The position numbers and the translations under genes are program-made. Source: Kurthia gibsonii (GTDB taxonomy: Bacteria > Bacillota > Bacilli > Bacillales_A > Planococcaceae). Taken from it: a stretch of DNA of 64,000 nucleotides. This document shows positions 19,073-28,000 of this stretch, piece by piece. Where the stretch lies: positions 1 to 64,000 of the forward strand of contig NZ_BJOB01000007.1 in NCBI RefSeq assembly GCF_006539985.1, written 5' to 3'. The first letter of the stretch is position 1, and each line of letters opens with the position of its first letter. A model generated the notes under the pieces. The model saw only the letters and a program-made list of their open reading frames with translations, was not told the origin of the DNA and did no database searches.

Positions 19073-19711
19073 ATGTTAAATATTAGAAAATATGCATTAG
19101 GACCTGTTCAAACGAACTGTTATATTATTGCGAATGCCGCGCGTGAATGTCTAATTGTCGATCCAGGAGAAGAAGGAGAATTTTTGATTCGTGAAGTTCG
19201 TAAGGCGAATTTAAAACCGCAAGCAATCGTATTAACACATGCACACTTTGATCATATCGGTGCAGTAGATGATTTACGTGATGCCTTTCATATTCCAGTT
19301 TATATGCATAAAAAAGAAAAAGAGTGGCTAGGTAATCCTGAATTAAATGGTTCAGGAAAATATGCGCAATTACCAGATTATTCTATTCGTCCAGCAGATG
19401 CCTTTTTAGAAGCAGAAAAAGCAACGACAATTGGGAGCTTCCAATTTGACGTGGTACATACGCCAGGACATTCACCAGGTAGTATAAGTTTGATTTTTGA
19501 ACAGGATGGTTTTGCTGTAGTAGGAGACACACTATTTAAGCGTAGCGTAGGACGCACGGATTTAATTGGGGGCGATTCTAAATTATTATTAAAGAGTATT
19601 CATGATCATCTATTATCATTAGATGAAGAAACAGTAATTTATCCGGGGCATGATGAACCAACAACTGTCGGCGAGGAAATTGATCAAAACCCATTTTTAA
19701 ATGGATTTTAA
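19073..19711 (+). CDS. yqgX: Metallo-beta-lactamase-fold hydrolase (YqgX type)
   Basis: 212-aa cytosolic glyoxalase-II-like hydrolase. Metal motif THAHFDHIG, then HTPGHSPGSIS, GDTLF and a final His in YPGHDEPT give a complete two-metal site. Start ATG 19073 has GAGGTGAAG upstream and TATAAT at 19049-19054; the longer open frame from 19004 runs through a terminator and is not credible. A role in hydrolysing S-acyl-thiols or in aldehyde detoxification is likely; the substrate is not known. Confidence 0.88.
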   Translation: MLNIRKYALGPVQTNCYIIANAARECLIVDPGEEGEFLIREVRKANLKPQAIVLTHAHFDHIGAVDDLRDAFHIPVYMHKKEKEWLGNPELNGSGKYAQLPDYSIRPADAFLEAEKATTIGSFQFDVVHTPGHSPGSISLIFEQDGFAVVGDTLFKRSVGRTDLIGGDSKLLLKSIHDHLLSLDEETVIYPGHDEPTTVGEEIDQNPFLNGF

Positions 19712-19740
19712 ATAGTAAAAATCATTCAACATTTTTCTAT

Positions 19741-19779
19741 AAAAAGAGGAAGAAGCATTTTCGCTTCTTCCTCTTTTTG
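19741..19779. terminator. Bidirectional terminator between yqgX and the convergent regulator
   Basis: 16-bp stem AAAAAGAGGAAGAAGC (19741-19756) with 19763-19778, A run before and T run after. Confidence 0.92.
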
Positions 19780-20487
19780 TTAACCATTCGTTTGAATACG
19801 ATATGAACAGTATTTGCAACCATCTATCATATTTTCAAGTTTAACAAATTCATCTACTTCAAATAGATAATCAAATTGTCCCTTTAAGAATGACTCATGC
19901 AGCGCACAAACTGTTTCTGAATGTTGATCAATCTCGTTATGGTAAGGGCAATTATAAACAGCGAAACGAATTGAACGCTCTTCTTGACCTTCTTCTTGTT
20001 TAACAAGAGGGATATAACCGATTAAAGAAGCTGCTTTTGTAATACAATCTACTTTTTCATCAAATGTTAAAAGGGATGCCTCAGTTTTTTGTTCTTGTAG
20101 CATATGACGAATTTCAGTTTGTCCTTTTTGATAACAAATACGCGTCCCAACTTCTAAAGCTTCTGGGCCTAATTCGTCTAGAATTTCAAGTACCCAATCG
20201 AGTAATTCTTCATAATTACGTTTTGGGAAAGATAGTGAAATGCCGTTTTCAACTGCGCGGTAAATACGTCCTGGACGACCGCCTTTACCTGTTTTTTCAT
20301 ATTCAGCAGAAATTACGTTAATTTCACTTAGTTTAGTTAAATGCAGACGAGCTACATTCGGATGAATATTAAATTTGTCAGCAATATTTTGTACAGTGAA
20401 GTTTTCTTTCTCTTGTAACATATATTGATAAATTGAAAAACGTGTTTCATCCGCAAGTGTACTCGTGATTTTTAAAGAGTTTTGCAT
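19780..20487 (-). CDS. Cysteine-rich winged-helix transcriptional regulator (SufR-like architecture)
   Basis: 235 aa. The N-terminal HTH (about 8-60) reads TLADETRFSIYQYMLQEK then VQNIADKFNIHPNVARLHLTKL, with a wing GKGGRPGRIYR. The C-terminal half has Cys118, Cys148, and the cluster Cys180 (NCPYHNE), Cys194, Cys224 and Cys227 (GCKYC), close to the CPYH..C..C pattern of DeoR/SufR-type regulators that bind an Fe-S cluster. ATG 20487 is chosen since GGAGGTG lies 10 bases upstream; the ATG 20511 overlaps it. It is divergent from comGA over a 269-base gap. Targets are unknown; redox or metal sensing is inferred. Confidence 0.8.
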   Translation of the reverse strand: MQNSLKITSTLADETRFSIYQYMLQEKENFTVQNIADKFNIHPNVARLHLTKLSEINVISAEYEKTGKGGRPGRIYRAVENGISLSFPKRNYEELLDWVLEILDELGPEALEVGTRICYQKGQTEIRHMLQEQKTEASLLTFDEKVDCITKAASLIGYIPLVKQEEGQEERSIRFAVYNCPYHNEIDQHSETVCALHESFLKGQFDYLFEVDEFVKLENMIDGCKYCSYRIQTNG

Positions 20488-20658
20488 AGTTGTCACGCAC
20501 CTCCGATACATAGTACTTCCATTATAAAGGAAAAACAGTGAACAATCAGTAAAATAAGCAACCTTTTATATTTATTTGTATAATATCAAGTTTTTTGGAA
20601 ACACAATCAAGCAAAAAGCTATTTTATTAAAATATTCAAAAAGAACAGTTATTTTGTT

Positions 20659-20702
20659 AAAACATCATTTTTTTTACCTATCTTTTTAAAAAATCGACTT
20701 TT
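20659..20702 (+). promoter_or_regulatory. ComK box (K-box) upstream of comGA
   Basis: Two consensus AT-boxes AAAA-N5-TTTT, at 20659-20671 and 20690-20702, separated by exactly 18 bp, a spacing known for ComK sites. A third AAAA-N5-TTTT lies at 20613-20625. The second box abuts the -35 region of the comG promoter. Confidence 0.82.
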
Positions 20703-20730
20703 GAAATATGTGAGAACAAAAGAGCATACT
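20701..20730 (+). promoter_or_regulatory. Predicted comG promoter
   Basis: TTGAAA (20701-20706), 18-bp spacer, CATACT (20725-20730). A weak sigma-A promoter placed directly after the K-box, as expected for activation by ComK. Confidence 0.6.
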
Positions 20731-20756
20731 AATAAAAAATGAAAGGAGTGGAATGA

Positions 20757-21779
20757 ATGGAATTAGAAAGTTTGATTGAAAAAAAGTGTATGCAATTATT
20801 GAATCAGGCACTAGAACTAGAAGCCTCGGATTTACACATGTTACCGACGAGAGAACATTATCAGCTGTTTTTTAGAAAATATAATCGTTTGATTGCAGCG
20901 GGTGAGATTCCATTAACATTAGGAGAAAAAATGATTTCGCATTTTAAATACCAATCGGTACTAGATATCTCAGAAAAAAGACGCCCGCAAAGTGGATCAT
21001 TTGAATACATTACAGAACAAAAGCAAATTGCTTGTCGTGTATCAACATTGCCTTCTTCTACGATGAAAGAAAGCATGGTTGTACGATTAATGATTCAAAA
21101 TGTAGCAAAGCCATTACAAGACATCGTACTGCAAATAGAAGCAGCGAAACATTTAGAACAGATTGTAAAAGCGAAACAGGGAATTGTCTTATTTTGTGGT
21201 CCAACAGGTTGTGGTAAATCGACAACGATGTATGCACTTTTACAATACTGCTCAAAACAACTTTCGAAGCATGTTATTTCGTTAGAGGATCCAGTAGAGA
21301 GTCAACAACAAAATATGTTGCAAATTCAAGTAAATGAACGTTCAGGTGTAACGTACTCTGCGGGTTTAAAAGCGATTTTAAGGCATTCTCCTGATGTTAT
21401 TATGATTGGCGAGATTCGTGATCAAGAAACAGCGAAAATTGCCATTGAAGCGGCTCTTACAGGTCACCTTGTTATCTCTACAATTCATGCGAAAAATAGT
21501 TTTGGTTGCTTGCACCGTTTACTCGATTTAGGTATTTCAAAAGATGAATTAGAGCAAACGATTTTATCTATTACGACCCAACAATTAGTTGTGGAAAATA
21601 CAGAACAGCAACCGCTAAAAGCTTTGTATGAATTTTTAGATGCAACACATTTACAAGACGCGTTTAACGCATTAAAACAACAGCAAAATTATCAATTGCC
21701 TCTGCAAGAGACCATTCGATATAAAATGATGCGCGGTATCGAGGATGGGGGAATCCTACCCAATGTTCTTACAACGTAA
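20757..21779 (+). CDS. comGA: Competence pilus assembly ATPase ComGA
   Basis: 340-aa cytosolic secretion ATPase (GspE/PilB family) that drives assembly of the transformation pseudopilus. Walker A GPTGCGKST 148-156, Asp box SLEDPVE about 175-181, Walker B DVIMIGEIRD about 213-222, His box TGHLVISTIHAKNS. Start ATG with AAAGGAG upstream. First gene of the comG operon, which runs with overlapping or near-overlapping genes to comGG. Confidence 0.96.
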   Translation: MELESLIEKKCMQLLNQALELEASDLHMLPTREHYQLFFRKYNRLIAAGEIPLTLGEKMISHFKYQSVLDISEKRRPQSGSFEYITEQKQIACRVSTLPSSTMKESMVVRLMIQNVAKPLQDIVLQIEAAKHLEQIVKAKQGIVLFCGPTGCGKSTTMYALLQYCSKQLSKHVISLEDPVESQQQNMLQIQVNERSGVTYSAGLKAILRHSPDVIMIGEIRDQETAKIAIEAALTGHLVISTIHAKNSFGCLHRLLDLGISKDELEQTILSITTQQLVVENTEQQPLKALYEFLDATHLQDAFNALKQQQNYQLPLQETIRYKMMRGIEDGGILPNVLTT

Positions 21780-22803
21780 AAAAGCAATCTTATTACGAAG
21801 AGATCAGCCGAAATTTTTAGCTAAATTAAGTACGCTCTTACAAGAAGGTTATTCATTGAATGATTCATTACGTATGTTAATTCCACATCATTTAGCGCAT
21901 ATAAATCAAATTGAAGAACGCATTCATATGAGTTTACTTGAAGGGAAGGGTCTTTGCGATATTTTACGCATGATAGGGATTTCAGAACAATATATTATCT
22001 CATTATATGTGGCAGAACAAAGTGGTACGACAGTAAATGCCTTACAAATGATTGCACAAATGATGAATAAAGAAGCAGGGAATAAAGAACAAGTTTTAAA
22101 ACTAGTATCCTATCCCTTATTCTTATTTGTTTTTCTAGTCGTTCTATTCATCTGCTTTCGTACTTTTTTCTTGCCAAATATGGAAGCAATGATGTTACAA
22201 AAGCAGCAAACGAATCAAATTCAGTTAACCATCTCTAAAATTTTATTACATTTACCAGATTATTTAATTGGTTTTGTCATTGTCATTGTGATAACAGTTC
22301 TTTTGTTTTTACGTTATACCAAGCAAAAGAAAACAGGAGAAAAGTTACTTTTATATTTTAAAATTCCGATTGTGAATCAAGTGTTGCGTTTGCAATTAAC
22401 AAAGCAGATTGCTTTTGAATTAGGTTCTCTACTAGAGGCTGGTTTTACATTACAAGCTTCTTTACATCTATTAGCCAATCAATCACATCAAAAAATGATT
22501 GCATATATTGCACAGGATTTACTAAATGAGATTGCACAGGGGGAATCTTTATCCGTGGCGATCTCATTGAATCCATATGTACATAAAGAGTTTTATGCTT
22601 TTGTCGTACATGGAGAACAAGGTGGGAATCTTGGTAAAGAGCTTCAAATATTGAATGAGTTTATGAATGAACGAATGGGTGAGCGAGTAGAACAAGTTTT
22701 AAAGTTTATGCAACCCATTCTTTTTGGGATTATCGCTATTTGTATTTTGGGTGCATACATTTCGATTATGCTACCTATGTATAAAATGATTGATTATGTA
22801 TAG
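21763..22803 (+). CDS. comGB: Competence pilus membrane platform protein ComGB
   Basis: 346-aa GspF/PilC-type inner-membrane protein with two T2SSF repeats: LSTLLQEGYSLNDSLRML in the first, LGSLLEAGFTLQASLHLL in the second. Three membrane segments lie near 120-145, 165-190 and 320-345. ATG 21763 overlaps the end of comGA by 17 bases; a longer ATG 21745 is possible but GGGGGA fits the shorter start. It anchors ComGA and the pseudopilus. Confidence 0.94.
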   Translation: MFLQRKKAILLRRDQPKFLAKLSTLLQEGYSLNDSLRMLIPHHLAHINQIEERIHMSLLEGKGLCDILRMIGISEQYIISLYVAEQSGTTVNALQMIAQMMNKEAGNKEQVLKLVSYPLFLFVFLVVLFICFRTFFLPNMEAMMLQKQQTNQIQLTISKILLHLPDYLIGFVIVIVITVLLFLRYTKQKKTGEKLLLYFKIPIVNQVLRLQLTKQIAFELGSLLEAGFTLQASLHLLANQSHQKMIAYIAQDLLNEIAQGESLSVAISLNPYVHKEFYAFVVHGEQGGNLGKELQILNEFMNERMGERVEQVLKFMQPILFGIIAICILGAYISIMLPMYKMIDYV

Positions 22804-22814
22804 GAGGAACAATA

Positions 22815-23141
22815 GTGAAAATAGGAGAAAAAGAAAAGAAAAATGGTTTTACTCTGATTGAGATGTTGATTGTACTATTTATCATCACAGTACTCATTTT
22901 GATTGCAATCCCTAATATTACGAAACATTTCCAAACTGTCGATGACAAAGGGTGCAATGCTTACGTGAAGATGGTTCAAGGGCAAGTAGAAGCATATAAA
23001 ATTGATAAAGGCATATATCCAACAACGATTGAAGTGCTTGAAGCAGAACATTATTTAAAGGAAGGGTCAAAAGAAAAAAGCTGTAAGGCATATGAAGTGA
23101 CGATTGAACAAGGTGAAGTTAAGTCGAATGCACCGCAGTGA
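22815..23141 (+). CDS. comGC: Major competence pseudopilin ComGC
   Basis: 108 aa. Prepilin site G-FTLIEM after a short charged leader (KKNG), followed by the hydrophobic helix. Two cysteines (Cys47 and Cys89 or so) can form the internal disulphide known for ComGC. GTG start with TAGGAGG 8 bases upstream. It is cleaved by ComC peptidase and forms the transformation pilus fibre. Confidence 0.95.
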   Translation: MKIGEKEKKNGFTLIEMLIVLFIITVLILIAIPNITKHFQTVDDKGCNAYVKMVQGQVEAYKIDKGIYPTTIEVLEAEHYLKEGSKEKSCKAYEVTIEQGEVKSNAPQ

Positions 23142-23562
23142 GCAAGGTTTTACATTTGTTGAGATGTTGCTCGTTCTTATGATGACCGGAATTGTAGCTA
23201 GCATTGCGCTTATTTATGGTACGAAAGGCATTCAAGAAAAAGAAACACGCTTTTTCTTTGAGCAACTTGTCAGTGACGCAGTTTACATTCAGCAATATGC
23301 TAAAAATCATCATGTGAAAATGGATTTAATTTTTGATGAAAGGACGCATTTATATTCAGCTAAAAAAAGAGAGACCAATAAAAAGATTTTTGTTCGAACC
23401 ATGCCAAGTAGTATGAAAATAAAGAGAGGGTCAACACTCTATAAAATCGGCTTTAACGAAAATGGCAATGCATCGTATGTGGGGAGGATTACTTTTCTAT
23501 ATTTTGGAGGCGAACAAGATGTCTATGTTTATCTGGGATCGGGTCGTATCACGGTCAAATAA
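23128..23562 (+). CDS. comGD: Minor pseudopilin ComGD
   Basis: 144 aa with leader MHRSEQG and prepilin motif GFTFVEM, then a hydrophobic helix and a soluble domain (RTMPSSMKIKRG, IGFNENGNAS) typical of GspH-like minor pilins. ATG 23128 overlaps comGC by 14 bases with AAGGTGA upstream; the TTG at 23104 is less likely. Confidence 0.92.
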   Translation: MHRSEQGFTFVEMLLVLMMTGIVASIALIYGTKGIQEKETRFFFEQLVSDAVYIQQYAKNHHVKMDLIFDERTHLYSAKKRETNKKIFVRTMPSSMKIKRGSTLYKIGFNENGNASYVGRITFLYFGGEQDVYVYLGSGRITVK

Positions 23563-23863
23563 TCAAAATGGATTTTCCATGATGGAAGTGATGCTAGCGT
23601 TATTCTTTTTTAGTTGTATTTTTTTAACGCTCATTCCAATGACAAATGATTTATATGATCAAATGCAAAAGCGGCGAATGAGTTTACATGCTATGCATGT
23701 AAACTATGAAGCAACAAAAATATATTTGAAAAACCCTCATCAAGTACAAGGGGAAATACAAGTAGACCGTAGTTTTTATCAATGGACAATTGCTGCGCAA
23801 CAAGTATGTACAACCTACTTATACAAAGAGGAGCGAAAATCTTCATGTGTAAAGTACAAGTAG
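23519..23863 (+). CDS. comGE: Minor pseudopilin ComGE
   Basis: 114 aa. Leader rich in polar residues, prepilin-like motif NGFSMMEV and one hydrophobic helix, then a short domain. ATG 23519 has TTTGGAGG 8 bases upstream and lies inside the end of comGD; the much longer open frame from 23462 is not supported. The assignment rests on prepilin signature and order in the operon. Confidence 0.88.
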   Translation: MSMFIWDRVVSRSNNQNGFSMMEVMLALFFFSCIFLTLIPMTNDLYDQMQKRRMSLHAMHVNYEATKIYLKNPHQVQGEIQVDRSFYQWTIAAQQVCTTYLYKEERKSSCVKYK

Positions 23864-24303
23864 ATCAATCTGGCTACACATTGTTAGAAGCACTACTACA
23901 GCTACTGTGCCTCTGTATGATTGCTGCAACCATACCACTCATCATTCCATGGTATGAGAAGACTAAAGAATTTATGATGGGAACAAATACAGCAGAGTTT
24001 GAAGTATTTATGAGTGAGTTTAGAGCGGATTTACAAAAATCCGAAGCGATTTATGTAGTGAATGACGAAGAAATTCAATTAGAACAAGCAAATGAAACGA
24101 ATCCAGAGAAAAAGTATTTATCCACATATCGTTTTTCTAAAAATCGTATTATCAAAACATATGGATTAGGAGATGGAACAGATATTAAATTAGTCGCTGT
24201 TACAAAAGTTCATTTTTCTTTAGAAAAAGAGCTTTTCACAATTCAATGTAAAATGGGAAACGACGCGATAAGGAGGAGAACTTTTGTTGTATCGCTTAAA
24301 TAA
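23845..24303 (+). CDS. comGF: Minor pseudopilin ComGF
   Basis: 152 aa with a prepilin-like N-terminus (SGYTLLEALLQL) and the long ComGF-type domain (FEVFMSEFRADLQKSEAIYV, YRFSKNRIIKTYGLGDG). ATG 23845 with GAGGAG upstream overlaps comGE by 19 bases. It belongs to the minor-pilin tip complex. Confidence 0.92.
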   Translation: MCKVQVDQSGYTLLEALLQLLCLCMIAATIPLIIPWYEKTKEFMMGTNTAEFEVFMSEFRADLQKSEAIYVVNDEEIQLEQANETNPEKKYLSTYRFSKNRIIKTYGLGDGTDIKLVAVTKVHFSLEKELFTIQCKMGNDAIRRRTFVVSLK

Positions 24304-24469
24304 TGAGCAAGGCTTTATGTTACCTATACTCTTTATTTTACTTTTATTTATTTCGAGTTATGTATTAACGTTATTTCAATCATATGAGACGAATATGCTT
24401 TTGTATGAAGAGTTAGAGCAGCAAACCATCAGTGAAATTCAACAAATATACACAAAAAAGCAAGGTTAA
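24284..24469 (+). CDS. comGG: Short ComGG-like minor pseudopilin
   Basis: 61 aa only, against about 120 in B. subtilis ComGG. Leader LNNEQGFMLPILF followed by one hydrophobic helix, then a short helical tail ending at TKKQG. TTG 24284 (or the next TTG) lies after AAGGAGGAG, and the gene overlaps comGF by 20 bases. Position and pilin-like N-terminus support ComGG; the soluble domain is missing or shortened. Confidence 0.75.
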   Translation: MLYRLNNEQGFMLPILFILLLFISSYVLTLFQSYETNMLLYEELEQQTISEIQQIYTKKQG

Positions 24470-24599
24470 ATTATTTTTCTATAAAAATCTAAGCGGATTA
24501 GTCGACAGTTATTGGAATCACGCCACGTTCATGCTACTATATAAAAAATGAGTTAACGGTTAAAAGGTTGTGTGAGTCGTAACTGGAGAAGGTGAAAAG

Positions 24600-25112
24600 A
24601 TGCGAAAGATTTACTTAGTGGGTTATATGGGTAGCGGTAAAAGCGCAATCGGTCGTCGCCTAAGCTTTTATTTAAAATTACCTTACTATGATATGGACCA
24701 CGAAATTGTTCGACGAGAAAAGATGACGATTCCAGAAATTTTCGAAACACATGGTGAAGATTATTTTCGACAAATCGAAACCGATTTCTTACGTACATTT
24801 CGCGATGAATATTGTATTATTTCAACAGGTGGCGGTGTAGCGGTTAATCCAGAAAATCGTAAAATTATGCGTGAAACAGGACTCGTCCTATTTTTAGATG
24901 CTACATTTCCGGATATTTGGAAACGAATACATCGTGACAAAAATCGCCCTATTGTACAGCGCTCGACAAAAGAAGAATTAGAGCAGTTATACCATGAAAG
25001 AAGAAAAGCATATAAGCAAGCAGCTCACATTATAATCAAAACAGAAAACAGAACACTGAGACAGATTGTGGAGTACGCGGGATTCCAAGTGAATCGTTTA
25101 AAAGGCGAATGA
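24600..25112 (+). CDS. aroK: Shikimate kinase
   Basis: 170-aa cytosolic kinase making shikimate 3-phosphate. P-loop GYMGSGKS at 8-15, shikimate-binding Asp in DMDHEI and Arg in ETHGEDYFRQIE, GGG motif in STGGGVA, lid Arg in DKNRPI. Start ATG with GGAG upstream. It stands alone between comG and gcv and complements aroQ at 40 kb. Confidence 0.95.
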   Translation: MRKIYLVGYMGSGKSAIGRRLSFYLKLPYYDMDHEIVRREKMTIPEIFETHGEDYFRQIETDFLRTFRDEYCIISTGGGVAVNPENRKIMRETGLVLFLDATFPDIWKRIHRDKNRPIVQRSTKEELEQLYHERRKAYKQAAHIIIKTENRTLRQIVEYAGFQVNRLKGE

Positions 25113-25211
25113 TTTGGTGTTTATCGTAAAATAACGTTCGTTTTTTAAAGTTTTTCAATAAAAATATTGCGGAGTATGAGGTTTTAATGTTAGGATATAT
25201 GCAAGAAAGCC

Positions 25212-25220
25212 TGTTATAAT
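25212..25220 (+). promoter_or_regulatory. Extended -10 promoter of the gcv operon
   Basis: TGTTATAAT; the riboswitch begins about 50 bases downstream. No convincing -35 hexamer at the right distance. Confidence 0.6.
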
Positions 25221-25267
25221 ACATTGACAATACTTACAAACGAATCGATCGAGATAAAACTCGCGCG

Positions 25268-25482
25268 GGTGAATGTACGGGGAGAGAACGTAAAGTTACG
25301 TCGCCGAAGGAGCAAGTAGTGAGAAATCACTATGAATCTCTCAGGCAAAAAGACTCGTACAGGACGCAACTCTGGAGAGCGCTGCTTCGTGCAGCCACCA
25401 AAGGGGAAAGCCATTATTGGTCAAACTTTCAGGTGCAAGGACAGAGAAATCCTAAATAAACAGGATTTCTCTGTCTTTTTTT
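25268..25482 (+). ncRNA. Tandem glycine riboswitch with terminator
   Basis: Two gcvT-type aptamers in series. The first (about 25275-25360) has GGGGAGAG, GCCGAAGGAGCAA and CTCTCAGGCAAAAAGAC; the second (about 25361-25445) has CTCTGGAGAG, CACCAAAGGGG and CTTTCAGGTGCAAGGACAG. A strong terminator follows: a 14-bp stem 25440-25453 with 25462-25475 and seven T residues. The 3' end of aptamer 2 overlaps the terminator stem, so glycine binding would release read-through into gcvT. This is the standard on-switch of Bacillales. Confidence 0.95.
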
Positions 25483-25504
25483 ATGAAATAAAGGGGGTTA
25501 CACA

Positions 25505-26608
25505 ATGGCAAACGCATTAAAAAGAACACCATTATTTGATACATATACTCAATACGGTGGCAAAACAATTGATTTTGGTGGATGGGATCTACCGGTACAA
25601 TTTTCATCAATCAAAGAAGAACATGAAGCTGTAAGAACAAAGGCGGGTCTTTTCGATGTATCACACATGGGTGAGATTTTCGTAAAAGGTTCAGAAAGTT
25701 TAGCTTATTTACAACAACTTGTAACAAATGATGTATCGAAGCTAAAAGTAAACCAAACACAATACACAACAATGTGCTATGAAAACGGTGGTGTTGTGGA
25801 TGATTTACTAATCTATCGTTTGGATGAAGAAGAATACCTATTAGTTGTCAATGCCGCAAATATTGAAAAAGACTTCGCATGGATGTTAGAACATAAAATC
25901 GATGGTGTGGAAATTACAAACGCTTCAGATGATTTTGCATTAATCGCTCTGCAAGGGCCACTTGCAGAAGAAGTACTTCAAACATTAACAACAGCTGATT
26001 TAAGTGCAATCAAGCCTTTCCATTTACAATCAGATGTAGAAGTAGCAGGACATAAGTCAATTGTCTCAAGAACAGGTTATACAGGTGAAGATGGTTTTGA
26101 AATCTACGCTTCAAATGATGCCGTTGTAGAACAATGGAATGCCATTTTAGAAGCTGGAAAAGACAAAGGTGTCATCCCATGTGGTCTAGGTAGTCGTGAT
26201 ACATTACGTTTCGAGGCTTGTCTACCACTTTATGGTCAAGAATTATCTGATTCAATTTCACCACTTGAAGCAGGAATTAACTTCGTTGTGAAATTAAACA
26301 AAGAAGAAGATTTTGTTGGGAAATCGGTATTAGCTGCTCAAAAAGAGCAAGGCGTACCACGTAAAAGTGTTGGGATTGAAATGATTGATAAAGGGATTCC
26401 GCGCCATGGGTACAAAGTATTCGCAGGTGATCAAGAAATCGGTGAGGTAACAACTGGTACACAATTACCAATGACAAAACGTAATGTTGGTTTGGCCTTA
26501 ATTGACGCAAAATTTGCTGAATTAGGGACAGAACTAGAAATTGAAGTGCGTAATCGTCGTAGTAAAGTATCTGTTGTCGCAACACCATTCTATAAGCGTT
26601 CAAAATAA
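25505..26608 (+). CDS. gcvT: Glycine cleavage system T protein (aminomethyltransferase)
   Basis: 367 aa, normal length. It transfers the methylene group from the lipoylated H protein to tetrahydrofolate and releases ammonia. Conserved N-terminus [35 protein letters not shown], catalytic Asp region [20 protein letters not shown], and the C-terminal barrel ([16 protein letters not shown]). AAGGGGG precedes ATG. Under riboswitch control with gcvPA-gcvPB; no gcvH in the window. Confidence 0.98.
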   Translation: MANALKRTPLFDTYTQYGGKTIDFGGWDLPVQFSSIKEEHEAVRTKAGLFDVSHMGEIFVKGSESLAYLQQLVTNDVSKLKVNQTQYTTMCYENGGVVDDLLIYRLDEEEYLLVVNAANIEKDFAWMLEHKIDGVEITNASDDFALIALQGPLAEEVLQTLTTADLSAIKPFHLQSDVEVAGHKSIVSRTGYTGEDGFEIYASNDAVVEQWNAILEAGKDKGVIPCGLGSRDTLRFEACLPLYGQELSDSISPLEAGINFVVKLNKEEDFVGKSVLAAQKEQGVPRKSVGIEMIDKGIPRHGYKVFAGDQEIGEVTTGTQLPMTKRNVGLALIDAKFAELGTELEIEVRNRRSKVSVVATPFYKRSK

Positions 26609-26632
26609 AACAATAAAGAGAGGTTTTTACCT

Positions 26633-28000
26633 ATGAAGCATCGTTATTTACCAATGACGGAACAAGATCAAAAAGAAATGTTAGACGTTATTGGCGTTTC
26701 ATCTGTAGATGAATTATTTGCCGATATTCCGGAAAAAGTTCGTTTTAAAGGTGAGTATAATATTAAACCAGCTAAATCTGAAACAGCTTTATTAAAAGAA
26801 TTATCAGCGTTAGCAAAGAAAAATGCGAGCCATGACGAATATACGTCATTCTTAGGTGCAGGTGTTTATGACCACTACAAACCAGTTATTGTGGACCATG
26901 TGATTTCACGTTCAGAATTCTATACAGCTTATACACCTTACCAACCAGAAATTTCACAAGGTGAATTACAAGCTATTTTTGAATTCCAAACAATGATTGC
27001 TGAATTAACAGGTATGGATTTAGCAAACTCGTCAATGTATGACGGCGGAACAGCATTAGCAGAAGCTGGTATGTTAGCTGCTGCACATACACGCCGTAAA
27101 AAAATCTTAGTTTCTGATACAGTAAACCCAATTTCAAAAGACGTTGTTACAACATATGCATACGGTCAATCGATTGAGGTAGTAACTGTTCCTGCTAAAG
27201 ATGGTGTAACAGATATGGAAGCTCTTGAATCATTAATTGATGATCAAACAGCTGCTGTATTAGTTCAATATCCAAACTTCTATGGTCAAGTAGAAGATTT
27301 AGGTAAAGTATCAGAACTAATTCATGCAGTAAAAGGTTTATCAGTTGTATCATCTAACCCATTATCACTTGCAATCCTAACACCTCCAGGTAAATTAGGT
27401 GCAGATATTACAGTTGGTGATGCACAGCCATTCGGTATTTCTGAAGCGTTTGGTGGCCCACACTGTGGTTTCTTCGCAACAACAACAAAGTTAATGCGTA
27501 AAGTACCAGGTCGTTTAGTAGGGGAAACAGTTGATTTAGAAGGTCGTCGTGGTTATGTATTAACATTACAAGCACGTGAGCAGCACATTCGTCGTGAAAA
27601 AGCGACTTCAAATATTTGTTCGAACCAAGCCTTAAATGCATTAGCTGCTTCTGTAGCGATGACAGCGCTTGGCAAAAAAGGTATGCAAGAAATGGCGAAA
27701 CAAAATATTTTGAAAACACATTATGCAAAAGAAGCGTTTGAAAAAGCAGGATTCGATGTAACATTTAAAGGTGCTCATTTCAACGAAATCGTTGTAAATA
27801 CAAAAGTAGATGTAACAGAATTGAATAAAGCATTATTTGAAAAACACATCATCGGTGGTTTTGATTTGAAACGCGTAAATGAAAACTTAGCAAATCATTC
27901 ATTAATTTGTGTAACAGAACAACGCTCAAAAGAAGAAATCGACGAATTAGTCGCTGAAACGAGCGCAGTTGTTGCAGAAATGGAGGCTCAACATGCATAA
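26633..28000 (+). CDS. gcvPA: Glycine dehydrogenase (decarboxylating) subunit 1
   Basis: 455-aa N-terminal half of the split P protein. Recognised by [43 protein letters not shown] and FGGPHCGFF. It pairs with GcvPB to decarboxylate glycine with PLP. Start ATG 24 bases after gcvT with AGAGAGG. Confidence 0.98.
   Translation: MKHRYLPMTEQDQKEMLDVIGVSSVDELFADIPEKVRFKGEYNIKPAKSETALLKELSALAKKNASHDEYTSFLGAGVYDHYKPVIVDHVISRSEFYTAYTPYQPEISQGELQAIFEFQTMIAELTGMDLANSSMYDGGTALAEAGMLAAAHTRRKKILVSDTVNPISKDVVTTYAYGQSIEVVTVPAKDGVTDMEALESLIDDQTAAVLVQYPNFYGQVEDLGKVSELIHAVKGLSVVSSNPLSLAILTPPGKLGADITVGDAQPFGISEAFGGPHCGFFATTTKLMRKVPGRLVGETVDLEGRRGYVLTLQAREQHIRREKATSNICSNQALNALAASVAMTALGKKGMQEMAKQNILKTHYAKEAFEKAGFDVTFKGAHFNEIVVNTKVDVTELNKALFEKHIIGGFDLKRVNENLANHSLICVTEQRSKEEIDELVAETSAVVAEMEAQHA

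Noticed and set aside
25332-25520. 62-aa open frame within the glycine leader
   Set aside because: It lies over the second aptamer and its terminator; the RNA structure explains this stretch.
27408-27764. 118-aa minus-strand open frame inside gcvPA
   Set aside because: Leu/His-rich shadow of the coding strand; no start signals.
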